DNA of 64,000 nt from Diphasiastrum complanatum (Eukaryota; Streptophyta; Lycopodiopsida; Lycopodiales; Lycopodiaceae). The notes beneath the pieces are model-generated. The model searched no databases. It saw only the letters and a list, made by a program, of their open reading frames with translations, and had not been told where the DNA came from. A program made the position numbers and the translations under genes. The stretch spans positions 61,989,318-62,053,317 of the forward strand of contig CM055101.1 in assembly GCA_029204225.1 (NCBI GenBank), given 5' to 3'. Of this stretch, positions 56,153 through 64,000 are shown one piece after another (position 1 is the stretch's first letter; every line of letters starts with the position of its first letter).

Positions 56153-58040
56153 GTTGATGTGAAGGATTTCAGATCAATGATGATCCAATCCACAAAAAGA
56201 TCTTGGGTTACAAAAGAAGCTACTCTATCAATTTCACCAATGTAGGAAAATCAGCATCTACACACAAAATGAGATGCAAACTCTAATAGAACTTGATCAA
56301 ACATGAATCAAAAGATAAAGTATTGTTGTTGTCCATACAAAACCAGCAAGCTATTGTATTCACACATGTGGATTCAAAAATAGCAAATATAGATCATTCT
56401 ACACATAGAATTGCATGCAATCACAAGTATAGTGCACCTATTGATAGTAGAACCCAAGAGAACCATGTATAAGCATGAAATGAGATAGAGAAGAGAGAAG
56501 ATATGCCTCTCCATGAGTTACATCCTTTTATAACAGGTCCAAACCTTATTTGGTCACTTGGCTTTTCCACCAAAACAAAGTTGGCCTCAATCTGTCAAAT
56601 ATAGAAATGTAGAAATATGATCAAACTAGTTGAATCTTTCACAAGCCTTCTTGAATTAGTTTTAGCATAGACTTTGATAACACTCCAAGTGAGTTCCTAT
56701 GCTTCATGAACAAGTCCTTTCCCAATGCTTTGGTGAAGGTATCAGCTACACATTCTCTTGAAGACACATGTTGAAGCTCCACCTCCTTTGCAATGACTTG
56801 CTCCCTCACAAAATGATATTGCACCTCAATATGCTTGCTCCTAGCATGAAAGATAGGATTGGTTGCCAACCTTTGGGCTGATTGATTGTCACAAAAGATG
56901 ATTGGGCTCTCTGAAAAATCCAGCAAGTGAAGATCCTTGATCATCCTCTTGATCCATACCATCTCCTTTGTGCAATGTGTAAGAGCTTTGTACTCGACCT
57001 CACTAGATGACAATGAGATAGTGGCTTGTTTCTTCGACATCCATGATATAGCTCCATCACCTATGAAAATAAAATGAGCACTAATGTATTTTCCTATCCA
57101 TTACATCTCCATCATAGTCCGAATCTGAAAATCCAAAAAAAATAGATGATGATCTCTCATACAATATGCCAAAATCTTGAGTTCCAATGATGTACCTCAA
57201 AACTCGTTTTCCTAGCTTCCAATGTTCCTCACTAGGATCTTGCATGAATTGACTCAATCTTCCAACACAATAGATTAGATCTGGTCTAGTAATGGCTAGA
57301 TAGATGAGTGAACCAACTAGCTTTCTATAAAGAGTAATGTCCTTGAAGGATCTTTCACTACCTCTTATAGTTAGCTTTACATGTGACTCCATAGGTGTAT
57401 ACTAGCTTTTGCATCTTGATGATCGAAAAGATCTTGGGTTACAAAAGAAGCTACTCTACCAATTTCACCAATGTAGGAAAATCAGCATCTACACACAAAA
57501 TGAGATGCAACCTCTAATAGAACTAGATCAAACATGAATCAAAAGATAAAGTATTGTTACTATCCATACAAAACCAGCAAGCTACTGTATTTCACACGTG
57601 TGGATCCAGAAATAACAAATATAGATCATTCTACACTTAGAATTGCATGCAATCACAAGTATAGTCCACCAATGAATAGTAGAACCCAAGAGAACCATGT
57701 ATAAGCATAAAATGAGATAGAGAAGAGAGCAGATATGTCTCTCCACGAGTTACATCCTTTTATAACAGGTCCAGACCCTATTTGGCCACTTGGCTTTTCC
57801 ACCAAAATGCTAACCCTACTATTTTTGGGTCTAGATTCAAGGTACCCAACTTTCAAATTTGAATCTACTCAAACTCGACTTCTAACTATCCCACACTTTC
57901 AAAAAGTGCTTATTCAAATGAAATTTAGACTAATGAACTTTGAAAAGTCAAACTCTAAGTCCAAAACAAAGTTGGCCTCAATTTGCCAAATATAGAAATG
58001 TAGCAAATATGATCAAACTAGTTGAATCTTTCACAGTTTA
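56153..58040 (-). mobile_element. Copia element J, internally deleted, with near-TSD
   Basis: 3' LTR (minus sense) 56158-56643, plus-strand ends TGTGAAGGATT and AATCTTTCACA. 5' LTR remnant 57425-58035 ending GAATCTTTCACA. Flanks GTTGA (56153-56157) and GTTTA (58036-58040) look like a target duplication with one change. TATAAAAG (minus) lies at 56525-56532 and 57757-57764. The internal region keeps only the end of RT and RNase H and joins the 5' LTR directly near 57420. Confidence 0.88.
56644..57392 (-). pseudogene. Element J RNase H remnant
   Basis: Minus order: ESHVKLTIRGSERSFKDITL, RPDLIYCVGRLSQFMQDPSE, GKRVLRYIIGTQDFGILYER, then after a frameshift near 57050 MSKKQATISLSSSEVEYKAL, FCDNQSAQRLATNPIFHARS and VREQVIAKEVELQHVSSREC, ending QEGL-stop near 56640. 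Conserved RNase H acids in SSSEVEY and the DNQSA motif are present. Very close to element F. Confidence 0.9.
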
Positions 58041-58228
58041 CACTATTCAATGCAAAACAATTTTCTGAGTGGTATATTCTTCAAGTGGATGTTGATCTTG
58101 CAAAGGTAATTTTTACATGAAACTCTTTTACAATATGTTCTACTATTGAGATGTTTACTTTGTCATGATTATTGACTATTGATGATTGATTTTCTTACAA
58201 TTTTTGCCTAGTGACTACACCAACTCTA

Positions 58229-58587
58229 AGATGTACATCATGAAATGAGATGAGAGAGAGAAGAATCATTTTTCCCACTAATATACATCTATTTATAACA
58301 GGTTCATGCCTCATTAATAAGCTTGGTTTCCCTCCATAGAAACTTCTAGATCAAAAGCCCTACTACAATATGAACTAGATTCAATGTATCTAACATTCAA
58401 ATTTGAATGTGTCCAAACTCGACCTTCTATTTCCCTCACTTTCTAAATGTGGTAGTTTTAAATGTACTTAGGCTAAAAATACCTTCATAAAGTTTATCTC
58501 TACGTATGAAATGCATGTTGGGCTAAATTGCCAAATAATCAGCATAGATAAAAAAAAATAGATCAAACTAGTTGACAATTTCTCACA
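58229..58587 (-). mobile_element. Diverged LTR fragment of the J/K family
   Basis: Ends GTTGACAATTTCTCACA at 58587 and contains ATGAGATGAGAGAGAG, ATTTATAACAGGTTCATGCC and ATTCAAATTTGAATG, in the same order as the J and K LTRs, but clearly more diverged. The left part is missing. Confidence 0.75.
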
Positions 58588-58906
58588 ACCAAGACTCTCT
58601 CTGTACATGTCTATCTATCCAAGGAGTCAGTAGAATATTCAAGGACAAAGTAAATAGTTTTTCATCCAAGTGGTTCTTTGGTAGTGACCCTATGATTATT
58701 GTCATAGAAAGTAGCAACTCATCCTATCGGGATCTCATTTTCCTTTCTTAGTAGGATGTAAAGTGCGTATTGTACAACAAAAGTGTAACAATAATCAAGC
58801 AGCTCATGGCAAACAAACCAAACACCTTTTAATAGTGAAACTAGGGAGAAACTAGATTCAACTCATTTTAAAGATATTTTGTTATAAGGTATCTCTTGAA
58901 TTATAG

Positions 58907-62318
<3,412 letters not shown>

Positions 62319-62323
<5 letters not shown>

Positions 62324-62513
62324 CTCCCTCTTCAACTAGTTTTAGCATGGAGTTTGATAACACTCCAAGTGATGTCCTATGCTTCATAAAAAAGTCCTTT
62401 CCCAATGCTTTGGTGAAGTTATCAGCCACACATTCCCTTGAAGACACGTGTTGAAGCTCCACCTCCTTTGCTATGACTTGCTCCCTCACAAAATGATATG
62501 CCACCTCAATATG
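62319..62513 (-). pseudogene. Element K RNase H C-terminus
   Basis: Minus frame: YHFVREQVIAKEVELQHVSS, RECVADNFTKALGKDFFMKH, ending VEEGV-stop at the polypurine tract beside the LTR. Truncated at about 62513. Confidence 0.88.
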
Positions 62514-63060
62514 ACATTAAGAATCACATAGAATGTAAATGAGATGATGCCTCCATGCTATCAACTTTGAACTCTCTAGAAAATTGTAGCAACCAAACAA
62601 TAAATGTGAGTGATCAATCATGGCTTGCTTATCTTCTCCTTCTTTTTCCTCTCTTACCATGTATCCACCATGAAAATCCATGAATGAGCCACCATCTCCA
62701 TTTTGCCATAAGATGCCACATCACTTGATGACTTGGCCATGAATGAGTGACATAATGAACCTCCAATAGATTCATTTCCATCAACAAAACCAGCCAAGAA
62801 TGCTAGTACAAATCCAACATCTAAATGATGCTCACCAATGTAGCTAGCTTTACCATATTTTAACAATTTGCACACATTCACATAAAAGTTGCTCAATCAT
62901 GAGATAGAACAAGTAAAGCAAACTTGAACAGAACTTCCTTGCTGCTCCTTTGACCTTACTTGAGTCTTCAATAACCTACAAAAACATATTCAAATATCTT
63001 TTTCAATTGACTCCTCTTTGATGCTCTTGACTAGCTCCAAATTGCCATCTCTACTATCAT
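62514..63060. other. Unrecognised insert between RNase H and integrase parts of K
   Basis: No copia motif is visible. A minus frame (62896-62654) of 80 codons is not recognised. This stretch replaces the RT region expected here, so it is either an insertion or a rearrangement product. Confidence 0.45.
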
Positions 63061-63064
63061 GTTG

Positions 63065-64000
63065 TTAAAGCCCTTTGAGATCAACCTCTTGACCATCAAA
63101 GTCATTAAAAAAAATTTGTTTTCCAGATCCATTACTTCCTGCAAAATCATGAGAACATCCATCTACTTGCATATTATCATCTACACAAGAAGATTCACCA
63201 AAATATGTGAGAAATACAAAATGAGTCACTTCCACTTGCTTACCTTTCTCATCATAAGTGAGCCTTGAAGGCACTTGTCTTTCCCTTGATGTTCTCCTTG
63301 GCCTTTGATTTGATGTTCTCCTTGGCTTTTGACTTGATGATGGTCCTTCATCATCACCATCCAAAGTAGGATCATTTACATCAACATCAAGAATGTTAGA
63401 TCCATCCACATCATCATCAATAGTACTTGAAGATACCTTTGAAATGTTCCCCTCATAAAAAATGACATCTCTACCAACAATCACTTTGTTAGTAGAAGGA
63501 ATGTAAACCTTGTAGGCTTTACTCACCTCACCATATCCAACAAAAATACCTTTCCTTGAAGATCAATTTCTCCTTGGTCCTATCATCAAGAGTTATGTTG
63601 ACATAGCATGTGCATCCAAAAGTTCTAAGAAAGTTGACACTCGTCCCCCTCTTGAATGCCATCTTAAAAGGTCTCCTTCCATCCAAAATAGCACTCGGCC
63701 ACCTATTGCACAAGAAATTAGCACACAACAAAGCTTGATCCCAAAATGGCTTATTAAGGTTAGCACTTAACCTCATGGCTTTGGCACTTTCACGTAAAGT
63801 CCTATTCTTCCTTTTAGCCACTTCATTTTGTTGTGGGGTCCTTGGTGTTGTATACTCCCTCTTGATCCCATGCTCATCACAAAAGGCCTTGAACTTGGTA
63901 GATATGTACTCACCACCATTGTCACTCCTTAAGCACTTGATCCTTGTGGAAATTTGGTTCTCCCTTGCATTTTTGAACTTGACAAAAACATCATAGACTT
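63065..64000 (-). pseudogene. Element K integrase and linker (minus), running off the window
   Basis: Minus order from 64000: integrase core end with CLRSDNGGEYISTKFKAFCD, PRTPQQNEVAKRKNRTLRES (the usual QQNGVAERKN, so the catalytic Glu is Lys), KPFWDQALLCANFLCNRWPS and FLRTFGCTCYVN. After a frameshift near 63527: SKAYKVYIPSTNKVIVGRDV, an Asp/Ser-rich linker, PRRTSRERQVPSRLTYDEKG. Near-identical in this part to element F. RT is not present before 63060. Confidence 0.9.

Overview
This is nuclear DNA from a land plant with a large, retrotransposon-rich genome. Evidence for a plant: an intronless chloroplast-type mTERF gene (the mTERF4/BSM/RUG2 family), a UFM1 gene with spliceosomal introns, Ty1-copia and Ty3-gypsy debris with plant tRNA primer sites (initiator-Met type TGGTATCAGAGC; Asp type TGGCGCCGTTGCCG), and a tnp2 (CACTA) transposase. 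The combination of nested, heavily mutated LTR elements, very long CT/GA tracts and a transposon ORF of a type I associate with non-seed plants suggests a fern or similar lineage. That placement is inference and weak. There are no prokaryotic features and no rRNA, tRNA or CRISPR locus that I can see.

Layout. 1-3.2 kb: short duplications, a CT microsatellite, a degenerate 51-bp minisatellite, and the 5' end of UFM1 on the minus strand (its last exons lie beyond the left edge). 3.2-10.3 kb: two related, broken copia elements (A and B) in tandem, each with LTR sequence, primer site, gag and partial pol, separated by AT-rich DNA. 11.9-14.2 kb: a minus-strand copia gag, leader, primer site and LTR (C). 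14.8-16.2 kb: gypsy chromodomain integrase tail plus LTR start (D) and a long CT tract. 16.7-17.3 kb: an 18-bp minisatellite and a minus-strand copia fragment. 18.8-20.6 kb: mTERF4, the only complete conventional gene. 21.4-21.8 kb: a GT/GA microsatellite and three hairpins. 24.5-29.1 kb: three copia fragments (E minus, F plus with a full 3' LTR, G plus). 29.3-33.7 kb: gypsy fragments and a minus-strand LTR/primer site (N). 36.2-38.1 kb: a minus-strand copia gag-protease-integrase (I). 38.1-44.4 kb: a nest made of an LTR fragment, a copia fragment, a tnp2 transposase, a convergent minus-strand transposon ORF, and a copia insertion (H) with a 5-bp target duplication inside that ORF. 45.4-52.5 kb: a minus-strand tRNA-Asp-primed gypsy (P) with an inverted LTR+primer site+leader lying between gag and reverse transcriptase. 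53.3-54.35 kb: an unrecognised two-exon gene candidate behind a dense CACGTG-type promoter cluster. 56.2-64 kb: internally deleted copia elements (J, K) and LTR fragments of one family whose LTRs begin TGTGAAA.

Host genes versus elements. UFM1 (ubiquitin-like modifier) and mTERF4 (organelle RNA/DNA-binding factor) are unrelated in function and simply share the neighbourhood. Nearly everything else is mobile DNA, and every coding unit of it carries stops, frameshifts or truncations, so none looks autonomous.

The most unusual signal is in the noncoding leaders and LTRs of the retroelements. Several families carry their own repeated palindromic or complementary word: GCGAGAGTT/AACTCTCGC about 18 times in the gypsy P leader, CACACGTGTG in copia C, N and J, and TAGCACGCCGGCGTGCTA near 30.5 kb. 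Because several copies lie between the primer site and gag, I propose they act in genomic-RNA dimerisation or packaging, or as bHLH/bZIP binding sites. That is a hypothesis, not a demonstrated system.
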